64,000 bases of DNA. Origin: Burkholderia sp. 9120 (GTDB taxonomy: Bacteria; Pseudomonadota; Gammaproteobacteria; Burkholderiales; Burkholderiaceae). The notes beneath the pieces are model-generated. The model was not told where the DNA came from, searched no databases, and worked only from the letters and a program-made list of their open reading frames with translations. The stretch's first letter is position 1; each line of letters opens with the position of its first letter. The DNA is taken from NCBI RefSeq assembly GCF_000745015.1, contig NZ_JQNA01000002.1, forward strand, positions 2,108,001-2,172,000, given 5' to 3'. Position numbers and translations under genes: made by a program. Shown here piece by piece: positions 28,017-37,105 of this stretch.

Positions 28017-28451
28017 TTAATTCGCCGGTAAAACCTGCCCGCGAATCTCGCCCGTCGGGTTCTGCGCGGTATGAACATTGAAGTACCACTGCCCCGCCAT
28101 CAGATCCGTCACCTGTTGCTCGCTCAGCGCCGCCGATCCTTTGATCGGGCTCGCGAGCGCGTCTTTGTCGATCGGCACCTGCACCTTGGCGTTCTGTCCG
28201 ACCGGCGCGGGGCCGTGGAAATGCGCGGCGGTAGCCGGGCCGCTCAGGCCTTCGTAGGTGACTGTCCACTGCAGGGATTTGGTCGACGTGTCGAACGTGG
28301 CGTTCAGCATGCCGTGTCCGTGACTCACACGCGGAGGCACTTCGCTTGAAGGCTCGAGATCCGCCTTCAGCGCTACCGTATCGGCGAAGGCAGCGCCCGA
28401 CGCCAATGCCCACAACACCACAGCCAGATTCAATTTTCGCAGCGTAATCAT
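28017..28451 (-). CDS. Secreted CHRD domain protein
   Basis: This 144-residue protein has a clear signal peptide (MITLRKLNLAVVLWALASGAAFA, cleaved before DTVALKAD). A single CHRD (chordin-like) domain follows: LEPSSEVPPRVSHGHGMLNATFD, LQWTVTYEGLSGPATAAHFHGPA and NPTGEIRGQVLPAN. The conserved AHFHG segment suggests metal contact. Bacterial CHRD proteins are periplasmic or exported and have no assigned enzyme activity. The ATG at 28451 has GGAG six bases upstream; the frame is open to 28514. Adjacent genes give no further hint. Confidence 0.88.
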   Translation of the reverse strand: MITLRKLNLAVVLWALASGAAFADTVALKADLEPSSEVPPRVSHGHGMLNATFDTSTKSLQWTVTYEGLSGPATAAHFHGPAPVGQNAKVQVPIDKDALASPIKGSAALSEQQVTDLMAGQWYFNVHTAQNPTGEIRGQVLPAN

Positions 28452-29064
28452 GGTCTTCTCCGGACTTGATGCACCGCCGCACCGACGGTTCGGCTGCGTG
28501 CGGAGCCACCACATACTAGTGCAATTTCCCTGCAGGCGTTTGCGTTAGACGGCGTGTACTCGCGGTAGACCGCTTTCTGTTGCATGCGGTCGATACAGCC
28601 ATGCGGTTCACGCTGCCCGCTTCAACCTGGCGCGCGGTGTGGACTTCGTAGTTGTGCGTAGCTATCGCTGCACGCCGACTTTTTTGTGAAGTGAATTTCG
28701 ATCTGGAGCCTGACTGATATGCTCCGGCGACATGTCTGATTGAGCGACCAACGGCCGCAATTGACGCGTCGACTACGCCGATTCATTCGCCGAACCCGCC
28801 GCCGACAGAACAGCTATCAACGCTTTCTTCGATTTCTTCAAACAGTTAATTGCGCTTTTTGTAGTGAATGAATCGCGTCATCCCGGCTATGCTTCCGGTT
28901 GCGAGAAGTGACTCCTTCATCGAGGGATGTCTCCAAATCTTTAACGCGGCTTCGGCCGCGTTTTTTTTCGTCTATTTTTCCCGCTCGTTTCCGGATTCTG
29001 CTGGATTCGCGCGGGCAATTGCATGGGCCGACGAGGCGATCGCCGCTGCACCGCGCGGCAAATC
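28452..29064. other. 613-base gap; possible small RNA ending in an orphan terminator
   Basis: No convincing protein gene is visible here. On the plus strand the stretch ends in an intrinsic terminator near 28943-28968, although both flanking genes are on the minus strand. A plus-strand transcript starting somewhere between about 28690 and 28870 and ending there would be a small RNA of about 100-280 bases. A TTGACG sequence around 28763 could be part of a promoter. There is no homology evidence. Confidence 0.4.
28943..28968 (+). terminator. Strong intrinsic terminator with no annotated upstream gene
   Basis: An 8-bp stem AACGCGGC / GCCGCGTT is closed by a TTCG tetraloop and followed directly by a run of T residues on the plus strand. 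In form it is as strong as any terminator in the window. The nearest plus-strand gene upstream ends at 26959, with two minus-strand genes between, so it must serve an unannotated transcript. Confidence 0.85.
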
Positions 29065-32000
29065 TCAAGCGAGCAACGCCGCCTGCTGCTCGATACCGTC
29101 GAGCATGGCACTGCATTTGTCGATCAGCGTGAGTCCATGGAGACGCACTCGCTCGGCTGATTCAACGCCAATAACGAGACGGTACGCGTCGAGCGCATTC
29201 AGCAACGGCGGGTATTGCAGCACGCTCGCCGCCCCCGCCACCCGGTGCACCCATTCGCGCACACGCTCAGTTTCGACGCGTTCGAGCAGCGGCAACAACG
29301 ACGCCATATCTTCGCGCACCGAGGAAACGAACGAATCAAGCAGTGCCTTGACGGTCGACTCGCTTCCCCAGAGTTGCGTCATGTAACTCAGATCGACTGG
29401 GATAAACGGCTCGGCGGCGCGCGCCGTGACAACACCGACGCCGGCGGCGGCCGCCGTGCCGACCGCCTCTGCGGGCGCAGCTTGTCGCGTACTGTCCGTG
29501 CCGAACCAGCGGCTCAGATAATCGCGCAGTGTGGCGAGCCGGGTCGGCTTTACCAGGCTGTCGTCCATCCCGGCTTCGCGACACAAATTCAGGTCTTCAG
29601 GCGCGGTGTTTGCCGTGATACCCAGAATCGGCAATCGATAAGCACCGCCCGCCTCCTGCTCACGAACGCGCCGCGTGAGTTCATAGCCGGACAGGTTCGG
29701 CATGTGGCAATCGGTGATCAGGCAGCCGTAGGTCGTGTGCTCAAGCGCGGCCAGGGCCTCAGCGCCGTCGTTCGCGACGTCGCAGGCGAAACCGAGCAGA
29801 GCCAGCTGATGGCGGATCAACTCCTGGTTGACGGGATGGTCTTCAGCGACCAGGATCAGCCGGCCACTCGCGATGGCGCGTTCGCGATCGGGAATCGCCG
29901 CGCCGCCCTCAGGCGTACGCGGCATGCCGCCCAAACGCGGCACCACCGACGGCAACCCGGTCACCGCTGCAGCACACGCGGCGCCCAGCCCGCGCCACGA
30001 AATGGGATTGATGCTGACGCGCACGTTGTTGTCGATGATGCGATAGCCCGTCGGCTTCGGCTTCTCAGTCAGACTGACGATGCGGGAACGCGGCATGACG
30101 TCTTCGGGAAACGTCACGTCCTCGCTCGCGAACAGCAGATCCACGCCGGCCAGCACCGCGCGGTCGCGCAGTTCCGGCGCATCCGGAGCAAAGCGACGCA
30201 GTTCGAGTCCCAGCGCCTCGCCGAAATGCATCAAGGCCTGACCGACCCGCGCGTCGCTGGTGGCGACGACACCGCGCTTGCCGCGCAACGCGCTGACCGA
30301 ATAACGCTGTGCCTCGACCGGCATCCTGAGCCGCACGGTCATCCGCGTGCCGCGGCCGGGCTCGCTGTGCAGTGCGAGCGAGCCGCCCATCAGATCGATC
30401 AACTTGCGGCAGATCGTCAAACCGAGGCCCGTGCCGCCAAAGCGGCGCGTGGTCGACGATTCGGCTTGCACGAAAGGTTCGAAGAGCCGCGCCTGGACCT
30501 CAGGCGCAATGCCGATGCCGGTGTCCTCGACCGTCACCTCGAGCGTTTGGGCGCCGCCGGTTTGCTCGACAACCGACACCCCCACGTCGACCTCGCCGGA
30601 CGGCGTGAACTTGATCGCGTTGCCGAGCAGGTTGAACAGAATCTGCCGGAAGCGCACGCTGTCGCCCCGCAAGGTCGCGGCGACTTCCGCGGCGATATCG
30701 ACTCGCACCTTCAAACCTTTTTCGTGCGCGCGACCCGCCAACAGGCCAACCGCGTTGTCGACCAGTTCACGTATGTCGATGGGCTCGGCTTCGATCGTCA
30801 GTCGACCCGCTTCGATTTTCGAGTAATCGAGCAGGTCGTCGAGAATCTGCAGCAGCGCGCCCGCCGACTCGTGAATCATGCTCAGCATCTCGCCTTGATC
30901 GGCGTTGAGCGGCGTGCGTTCCAGCACCTCGACGAGACCGAGCACGCCGTTCATCGGTGTGCGGATTTCGTGGCTCATCATCGCGAAGAAATCGTCTTTG
31001 GCGCGCGAAGCCGCTTCGGCGACGTCGCGCGCCCGCGCCAGTTCGTCGGAGCGCGCGTGCTCCACGCTGGCGTCCACCCAGTACCCGCTCCACACAACGC
31101 TGCCGGCACCTTCCCGTCGCGGGACCAACTCGGCGCGTACCCACTTGAGATCGCCTTCGCTTTTGAAGCGAAACTCCATATGCACCGGCGTTTCGCAGCG
31201 CGCCGAGTGCTCCAGCTGGGCGATCACGAGCGGCCGGTCCTGCTCGCAAACGCGCTTGAAATCGACCTGATCGCGTTTGATCACGGCGCTACCGCCCAGC
31301 AGCAACCGCGTGTCGCCGCCGATATATGGAAACGAGTACACGCCGTCGGCCGTACGGCGCAGTTGAAACACCACGGCCGGCAACGAGCGCGTTACATCGA
31401 AAAGACGGCGCTCGGTTTCGCGAGCGAGCATTTCGGCCCGCCGGATATCGGTGATGTCGACCATGGTGCCGAGGACGCAAACCGGTTTACCGTCGCTGCC
31501 GCGGCAGGTGCTGGTCCAGAACAGGCCGTGCCGCACGTCGCCGGCGCTACGCACGAACTGCAGCTCCGCCTGCGCCGTTTCGCGACCGTTGAGCATCTCG
31601 CGAGTCATCTCGTCGAGGATGTGGCTGTTGGCCTCGCCCCAACTCTGCACGTCCTTCGTGGTGCGGCCAACCACCGCTTCGCGGCGCATGCCGCAGGCTT
31701 CCTCATAGGCCTGATTGACGGCGATATACCGGCCGTCGAGGTCCTTCGCAACCAGCGGATAGGGCACCATCTTCATCATGGTTTCCTGGAAGCTCAGTTG
31801 CAGCGCAAGATCGCGCTCCGTTTTCTTGCGCAGCCTGACCTCCCGCTGCAACAACAGACAGGCACGCAGCGTGACAAGCAAAACAATGCCGATGCCGATC
31901 AGCAACGGCAGCAGACGCAGCGCGGTCACGCTCCAGATGCCCGCGCCCGTGGCACTACCAGTGACCCATTTCTGCCTGATGCGTTGCTTTTCCGCCGGCG

Positions 32001-33552
32001 GCATGGCCAGCAACGCGCGATTGATCAGCCCGGCAAGCGGACTCAGGTCCGCGCGCACGGCGAAGTTGAGCGCGTCGGATTCACCGACCGTGCCGAGAAT
32101 CTTGAGCACGCCGACATAGCGGCGCTTCAGCACGACGTCGACGGCGGCCACGTTGCCTACCAGGACGTCCGCCTCGCCTGCCGCGACCATGGCCAGCGCG
32201 TCGTCGAGACTGGGCGCGATCGCGATATGGTTCGGGGGAATGTGGTCGAGCGCATGCGGCACCGACCCGGCGACATGCGACGAAACGACAATGCGGCGCG
32301 ACGCGAAGTCGCCGAGCGCACGCGCGGCCGGCTCGTCTTCGCGCCCGACAATGACCAGCGGATAGCTCTCGTACGCGCGGGTGTGCTGCGCGCTTTTGAG
32401 GCGCGGATCATTGCTGGAAGCGGTGGCCAGCATGGCCAGCTCGCCGCGTTGAAAGGCGGCGATAATGGCAGGCCAATCCGCGGTGGAAGCGCGGCTGAAC
32501 GTCACGCCGAGCGTGCGGCTCAGATACGCCAGATGGTCTGCAGCGACGCCGGCCGGATGCCCGGCGTCGTCGACATAGCTGAAGGGTGGCCAGGTGCTAT
32601 CGAAACCCACCGGCAGCGGCGGCAATGACCGAAGCCACGCTTGCTCCTGCGAGGTGAGCACCAGACGCGGCGCACCGGTCACCGGCCCGGCGTCGAAGTT
32701 GCCGGGTAGCCAGCGCACGCGCAGCGCCGCATCGTCAGCCGGGTCGAGCGATGCAAGCGCCCGATCGAGTTGATCGCGCAGCGCAGTCCGACCGCGCGGA
32801 ACGCCGAAGCGCAGATCCGCAATTTTGCTGCCCTCCTCGAACGCGATGCTCAGGCTACGGAACTCGTGAGTGGCCAATGCGTATTGCACGGCCGGGGTAA
32901 AACCAAGGTAAGCGTCGGCATCGCCCCGAACAATCGCGGCAAGTGCGGCGTGAGTGGTTGCAAACGCGTTGATCTCAGCACGCGGAAAGCGCTCGCGCAC
33001 TGAACGCTCCAGTGCAAAACCTTTCTCGATGGCGATGCGCGCCGCGCCAAGCTGCGATGCGGTCCCGTAGCCCTCACCGTCCCGGCGAACCACGGCTGAT
33101 ATGGAGGAGTGGAAATACGGCACGGTAAATCGCAGGCAACGCTCGCGTTCAGGCGTGCGCGCAAGGCTCATCAACAGATCGACCTGGCCCGCGCACGCAG
33201 CGGCGAGCAGTTGCGGCATGTCGGGAAAAGCCTTGGCTTCGATGACGACGTCCGGCCCAACCAGCGCACGCAAATAGTCGACGCTCATGCCAGTGAGCCG
33301 GCCTCCTTCTAGCGCCTCGAACGGTCGCCAGTTGCTGGCAAGCACACCGACGGTCAGTCTGGTGGGAGTGGGGTTTGCGGCTTGAGGGCGTGATGCCTCG
33401 CCGGACGGCTGGGCGACAGCCGCAGCGTGCGCGATGCCGCAGAAGAAAAGGACTAGCAGGGCCAACCCCAGGCGCCGGAGTCCACGCCTCAACGCACTAC
33501 CTTGCCGAACACGGACGAGCAACGCCATCCGAGAATCGAGGTTGCCGCTCAC
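29065..33552 (-). CDS. BvgS/EvgS-like hybrid sensor histidine kinase
   Basis: This 1,495-residue sensor has an N-terminal hydrophobic segment (about 27-45), two Venus-flytrap SBP_bac_3 domains (about 62-285 and 297-530), a membrane segment (about 543-566), and two PAS domains (about 585-705 and 720-830). The kinase follows: His861 in MMSHEIRTPMNG, ATP-binding NLLGNAIKF and GGTGLGL. Next come a degenerate receiver (about 1092-1195) lacking the phospho-Asp, a true receiver (Asp1281 in ITDCHMP), and an Hpt domain (His1436). It starts with GTG overlapping the aquaporin stop codon (GTGA). This is a periplasmic-solute-sensing phosphorelay kinase; three regulator genes upstream are likely partners. 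Confidence 0.92.
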   Translation of the reverse strand: MSGNLDSRMALLVRVRQGSALRRGLRRLGLALLVLFFCGIAHAAAVAQPSGEASRPQAANPTPTRLTVGVLASNWRPFEALEGGRLTGMSVDYLRALVGPDVVIEAKAFPDMPQLLAAACAGQVDLLMSLARTPERERCLRFTVPYFHSSISAVVRRDGEGYGTASQLGAARIAIEKGFALERSVRERFPRAEINAFATTHAALAAIVRGDADAYLGFTPAVQYALATHEFRSLSIAFEEGSKIADLRFGVPRGRTALRDQLDRALASLDPADDAALRVRWLPGNFDAGPVTGAPRLVLTSQEQAWLRSLPPLPVGFDSTWPPFSYVDDAGHPAGVAADHLAYLSRTLGVTFSRASTADWPAIIAAFQRGELAMLATASSNDPRLKSAQHTRAYESYPLVIVGREDEPAARALGDFASRRIVVSSHVAGSVPHALDHIPPNHIAIAPSLDDALAMVAAGEADVLVGNVAAVDVVLKRRYVGVLKILGTVGESDALNFAVRADLSPLAGLINRALLAMPPAEKQRIRQKWVTGSATGAGIWSVTALRLLPLLIGIGIVLLVTLRACLLLQREVRLRKKTERDLALQLSFQETMMKMVPYPLVAKDLDGRYIAVNQAYEEACGMRREAVVGRTTKDVQSWGEANSHILDEMTREMLNGRETAQAELQFVRSAGDVRHGLFWTSTCRGSDGKPVCVLGTMVDITDIRRAEMLARETERRLFDVTRSLPAVVFQLRRTADGVYSFPYIGGDTRLLLGGSAVIKRDQVDFKRVCEQDRPLVIAQLEHSARCETPVHMEFRFKSEGDLKWVRAELVPRREGAGSVVWSGYWVDASVEHARSDELARARDVAEAASRAKDDFFAMMSHEIRTPMNGVLGLVEVLERTPLNADQGEMLSMIHESAGALLQILDDLLDYSKIEAGRLTIEAEPIDIRELVDNAVGLLAGRAHEKGLKVRVDIAAEVAATLRGDSVRFRQILFNLLGNAIKFTPSGEVDVGVSVVEQTGGAQTLEVTVEDTGIGIAPEVQARLFEPFVQAESSTTRRFGGTGLGLTICRKLIDLMGGSLALHSEPGRGTRMTVRLRMPVEAQRYSVSALRGKRGVVATSDARVGQALMHFGEALGLELRRFAPDAPELRDRAVLAGVDLLFASEDVTFPEDVMPRSRIVSLTEKPKPTGYRIIDNNVRVSINPISWRGLGAACAAAVTGLPSVVPRLGGMPRTPEGGAAIPDRERAIASGRLILVAEDHPVNQELIRHQLALLGFACDVANDGAEALAALEHTTYGCLITDCHMPNLSGYELTRRVREQEAGGAYRLPILGITANTAPEDLNLCREAGMDDSLVKPTRLATLRDYLSRWFGTDSTRQAAPAEAVGTAAAAGVGVVTARAAEPFIPVDLSYMTQLWGSESTVKALLDSFVSSVREDMASLLPLLERVETERVREWVHRVAGAASVLQYPPLLNALDAYRLVIGVESAERVRLHGLTLIDKCSAMLDGIEQQAALLA

Positions 33553-34295
33553 GCGGATTCGCTCTGGCGACCGGCGAGCGCGTCAGCCGGCGGGTCTGAT
33601 TTGCGGTGCAGAAATGAAAACAGGATGCCGGCCACAACGCCGCCGGACATAGGCGCGGCCCAGAACAACCAGAGCTGATCCAGCGCCCAATCGCCAACGA
33701 ACAACGCCTGGGCGGTAGAACGGGCGGGATTGACCGAACCGTTGGTGACCGGAATCGACACCAGATAAACGAGCATCAGGCACGCGCCCACAACCAGCGG
33801 CGCGATTGACACCAAGTGGTGGCGAGCCGCGACCATGAGGCTCGACATGACAAAGGCGAACGAGAGCACGAACTCGACGACCAGCGCCGAGTGCAATGGA
33901 TAGTCGGCGGGGGAATGTTCGCCAAAACCGTTGGCGGCGAACTCGCTAGCGCCCAGCGCGAAACCGGGGCGACCACTCGCGACGTAAACAAGCAGCGCCG
34001 CCGCCGCGGTCGCCCCCAGAAGCTGGGCAGCGATATAGGGCACCAGGTCCCTGACCGGAAAACGCTGCGCGGCCGTGAAGCCCACGGTGACAGCCGGATT
34101 GAAATGCGCGCCGGATATGCCGCCGAATAGGTAGCCGGCTGTAGCGAGCGCGAGTCCAAATGCCGACGACACCTCGAGCACGCCATACCCTTGCTGAACC
34201 GCGCCAGTGCTCAACACAACGCTACCGCAGCCGATGAACACCAGCCATGCCGTCCCGACGCCCTCTACAAACAACCGCTTACCTAGCGCGACCAT
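33549..34295 (-). CDS. aqpZ: Aquaporin Z-like MIP family channel
   Basis: This 248-residue six-helix channel carries the two NPA motifs, HFNPAVTVG and NGSVNPARS. The selectivity-filter pattern fits a water channel: a His in helix 5 and the Arg directly after the second NPA (NPARS). Aquaporin Z passes water through the inner membrane. GGGAG lies 5 bases before the ATG at 34295; the longer frame to 34388 has no SD. Its TGA overlaps the GTG start of the BvgS-like kinase gene, coupling channel and sensor translation, which is an unusual pairing. The aqpZ symbol is by similarity. Confidence 0.88.
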   Translation of the reverse strand: MVALGKRLFVEGVGTAWLVFIGCGSVVLSTGAVQQGYGVLEVSSAFGLALATAGYLFGGISGAHFNPAVTVGFTAAQRFPVRDLVPYIAAQLLGATAAAALLVYVASGRPGFALGASEFAANGFGEHSPADYPLHSALVVEFVLSFAFVMSSLMVAARHHLVSIAPLVVGACLMLVYLVSIPVTNGSVNPARSTAQALFVGDWALDQLWLFWAAPMSGGVVAGILFSFLHRKSDPPADALAGRQSESA

Positions 34296-34542
34296 GCCGT
34301 CTCCCAATTCTTCCGGACAAGGCAGACGGCAATACACGATTACAGTAAGACGTCGGCCTGAATTCTTCGCGACACTTCCATTCAGCATGACGAAATAATT
34401 ACGTTCGTCACGTGAATGGAAAACAGCCCCGCACTGAACTCAGAACTATGAAATGGCAACGCCGTCAATCCAATCAGCAGAGTCCTAAATTTGGACACCG
34501 TGATAACCGTCAGAGGACCGGCCTCAGAATCTCGGCCGGACC

Positions 34543-35187
34543 TCAGGTCAAGCCAATCTGTCGCGCGTAATCGATCAGGTCGGATTCCGTCTCAAGGCCT
34601 AGCTTGCGCATCGCGCTGCGCTTCTGCGTGCTGATGGTCTTGCCGCTGCGCTGCAAACGGACCGCGATTTCGTGAACGGCGAGGCCCTGCACATACAATT
34701 GAAAAACCTCCCACTCGCGTGCGCTCAAAATGCCGGCGCGAAGCTGCACGGGTGTATCCGCTACCTCCATCGCGGTGCGCGCCTGCTCCGACAGATAGAC
34801 GTGGCCGGCCATGCCGGCTTCGATCGCGTCGATCAACGCAGTGGCGACGTCGCGCTTGTCGACGATTGCGCCCACGCCGATATGCAACAGCCCGGACAGC
34901 ATGTGCGCATGGCAAATCATCGTCAGCACGACGATGCAAGGATGAGGCTGGCCTCGCAACACGCGGCGCAGAAACGAAACCGCATTACTGCCGCCGTCGA
35001 TGCCGGGCATGCTGATGTCCGACACGACCACGTCGCACGCGCAGGAGTCGAGTAGTTCGGCCAGGCCATAGGTGTCGGCTGCTTCGCCGACGATTTCGAT
35101 ATGTGACGCGGCCGACAACAGCCGCCGGACGCCGACGCGAACACAGTCGTGATCGTCGGCCATGATGACGCGGATTTTTCTTGTCAT
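34543..35187 (-). CDS. NarL/LuxR-type response regulator 1
   Basis: This 214-residue regulator has a receiver (MTRKIRVIMADDHDCVRVGV, phospho-Asp in VVVSDISMPG, Lys in GAIVDKRD) and a C-terminal LuxR-type helix-turn-helix (LSAREWEVFQLYVQGLAVHEIAVRLQRS). The ATG at 35187 gives a normal receiver N-terminus. It lies about 250 bases upstream of the aquaporin gene on the same strand and is the nearest of three paralogous regulators to the hybrid kinase, making it a good partner candidate. Target genes are unknown. An imperfect 9-bp hairpin directly follows its stop codon. Confidence 0.9.
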   Translation of the reverse strand: MTRKIRVIMADDHDCVRVGVRRLLSAASHIEIVGEAADTYGLAELLDSCACDVVVSDISMPGIDGGSNAVSFLRRVLRGQPHPCIVVLTMICHAHMLSGLLHIGVGAIVDKRDVATALIDAIEAGMAGHVYLSEQARTAMEVADTPVQLRAGILSAREWEVFQLYVQGLAVHEIAVRLQRSGKTISTQKRSAMRKLGLETESDLIDYARQIGLT

Positions 35188-35298
35188 TTCTTGTTGTGTT
35201 ATCGACTGGCTCGCCCTGCACGCGTTGCGCTTCCCCAGGTCGTGCCAATGTCTCTTATGACAGTCGCACCGGTCGCGGCACGACACCTTGCCGGCCCG

Positions 35299-35988
35299 TT
35301 ACCGGCTCTGCGCACGCTCCTCCGCCACCACGCCATGCTCGACGGCGAAGCGGAACAATTCCGCGTCGCTCTGCAAGGCCAGCTTGCGCATGGCCGTGCA
35401 TTTCTGCGCGCTGATCGTCTTGACGCTGCGGCCGAGGCGCGCGGCGATCTCGGTGACGCCGAGCCCGGACGCGTATTGGGTGAACACCTCGAGTTCGCGG
35501 CGCGACAACATGGTGCGCACGAAATCGAGCCGCTGTGTGACCGTGGCGTCGGCGATCAGCGCGCGCACCGCCGGCCCGACGTAGCATTCCCGTGCGAGCG
35601 CGGTGACGACCGCCACGTGAATCAGATCGATCCGGTCGCGCTTGCTGACCAGTCCGTCGACACCGAGCGAGATCACCTTCTGCAGCGCGTTCGCCTCGGT
35701 TTCCATGGTGAGTACGACGAGCCGCACGCCGGGATAGCGCAGCTTGAACTGCCTGACGACCTCGAGCCCGTTGCCGTCGAAACCGCCCGGCATATAAAGG
35801 TCCATCAGCACCAGGTCGCATGGATTGCGCTCGACCTCCATGAAAAGCTCGGTGGCGTCGGCCGCGCGACCGACGACTTGCATATTCGGATAGCCCCCGA
35901 TCAGATTTTCGATCGCCAGTAAAACCAGCGGATGATCGTCCGCAATGATGGCTCTAACGGGTGTGCCTGTTTCAGCGACGTCGTTCAT
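35299..35988 (-). CDS. NarL/LuxR-type response regulator 2
   Basis: This 229-residue regulator has a receiver starting VRAIIADDHPLVLLAIENLI, phospho-Asp in LVLMDLYMPGGFDG and Lys in GLVSKRD. Its LuxR-type HTH is LSRRELEVFTQYASGLGVTEIAARLGRS. It resembles the first regulator, including the KTIS.QK.(S/T)AMRKL block after the recognition helix, so the two probably arose by duplication. It lies 111 bases upstream of regulator 1 on the same strand. A direct link to the kinase is inferred from position only. Confidence 0.9.
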   Translation of the reverse strand: MNDVAETGTPVRAIIADDHPLVLLAIENLIGGYPNMQVVGRAADATELFMEVERNPCDLVLMDLYMPGGFDGNGLEVVRQFKLRYPGVRLVVLTMETEANALQKVISLGVDGLVSKRDRIDLIHVAVVTALARECYVGPAVRALIADATVTQRLDFVRTMLSRRELEVFTQYASGLGVTEIAARLGRSVKTISAQKCTAMRKLALQSDAELFRFAVEHGVVAEERAQSR

Positions 35989-36133
35989 TGATTAATTCCC
36001 CTTTCTATCTTGACTGCTCGCCGTTGTGTTCGGCGCAACCGGCCGAGCTTCGATCATTAAACGTTCTCCCGAAAATAACCATAAGATCGCTCCGAAACAC
36101 CCCCAATCAAAGCCAGTTTCTTCGCCCAATTGC

Positions 36134-36799
36134 TTAGATATGCGATTCAAAATTAATAATCCCGTGTGCACGCAAGTAAGAGAAGAGGCCAGGATCGTTG
36201 GTCACGCCCAGCTTGGCCATCGCTTCGCGCTTTTGGCGGCTCACCGTACGACGATGGCAACCGAGCGCGGCGGCGATGTCGGCGATCGACTGTCCGCCGG
36301 CGAAGCGCTTGACGACTTCCGCTTGCCGCCACGACAAACGCGGCGCGGGCGGCCGCTGAGACTCACTGTCGTGCGGATGCGCGAGTGCGTCGACGATGGA
36401 GCGACCGACGTAGACGTCGCCGCCCGCGCTCGCGTGGATGGCCCGCCAGAGTTCGTCCATCGACTCCGTTTTGCCGAGCGCGCTAACCGTGCCGTCCGCG
36501 ACAATGGCGCGCAGGATCGCCGTGTTCATCAGCGTCGTCATGACGACAATGCGCACTTGAGGCCAATCGCGGCGGATGCGGCGGATCAGGCCGAGCCCGT
36601 CTTCGGCGCCGCCGCGAGGTTCCTGCATCGAGAGATCGGTGACGAGCACATCGCACGGCGTGCTCTGCAACAGGTCGACTAGTAAAGTCGGCGTTGCCGC
36701 TTCGCCGGCGATGGTGACGCTGGCTCGCATTTCCAGCGCGGCCCGAATGCCAAGCAGAACGAATGGATGATCGTCCGCCAGAATGATTCTAAGGTTCAC
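36134..36799 (-). CDS. NarL/LuxR-type response regulator 3
   Basis: This 221-residue regulator uses a GTG start (VNLRIILADDHPFVLLGI). The phospho-Asp is in VLVTDLSMQEP, the conserved Lys in LGKTESMDEL, and the HTH is LSWRQAEVVKRFAGGQSIADIAAALGCH. It is more divergent than regulators 1 and 2: its post-HTH segment reads RRTVSRQKREAMAKLG. The frame is open upstream to 36934 but only the GTG start gives a standard receiver. It is the most upstream of the three regulators in the island, 145 bases before regulator 2. Confidence 0.87.
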   Translation of the reverse strand: MNLRIILADDHPFVLLGIRAALEMRASVTIAGEAATPTLLVDLLQSTPCDVLVTDLSMQEPRGGAEDGLGLIRRIRRDWPQVRIVVMTTLMNTAILRAIVADGTVSALGKTESMDELWRAIHASAGGDVYVGRSIVDALAHPHDSESQRPPAPRLSWRQAEVVKRFAGGQSIADIAAALGCHRRTVSRQKREAMAKLGVTNDPGLFSYLRAHGIINFESHI

Positions 36800-37105
36800 C
36801 AGGATTTCTCGTGTTTGTTGTAGGGATAATTGGCTAATGCGCAGGAATAAACCGACGTACTCTGCGCATGCTTTAACGGCAACCCGGCGACGCCTATAAG
36901 TACGCCAAGGCGGCCATAAAATCACCGCTACCACGCTGCGAAAATCGGAGCTTTCCGAATCCTGTAAAAAACTGATAGTTCAATGCGGGTCTATCCAAAA
37001 GGCAAAATGCCGCAAATACCCGGAATGGATATTTGCGGCATTTTTATAGCCAATGGTCCACTGAATCGCTGCGTTCAATTTGAAGCGCTTCGCGACGCGC
37101 TCGCC
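36800..37105. other. Gap between regulator 3 and the MFS gene
   Basis: These 306 bases hold no recognisable gene. They must contain the promoter of response regulator 3 (minus strand) and include the strong bidirectional terminator at 37004-37044. The rest is unremarkable in sequence. Confidence 0.5.
37004..37045. terminator. Bidirectional terminator after the MFS gene
   Basis: A perfect 15-bp stem (37004-37018 with 37030-37044, AAAATGCCGCAAATA and its complement) encloses an 11-base loop, with a T-run on the plus exit and T-rich sequence on the minus exit. It is about 60 bases past the stop codon of the minus-strand MFS gene. Confidence 0.85.

Noticed and set aside
29215..32628. A 1,137-codon plus-strand frame opposite the hybrid kinase
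   Set aside because: It is an antisense shadow without motifs; the kinase strand has all expected domains.
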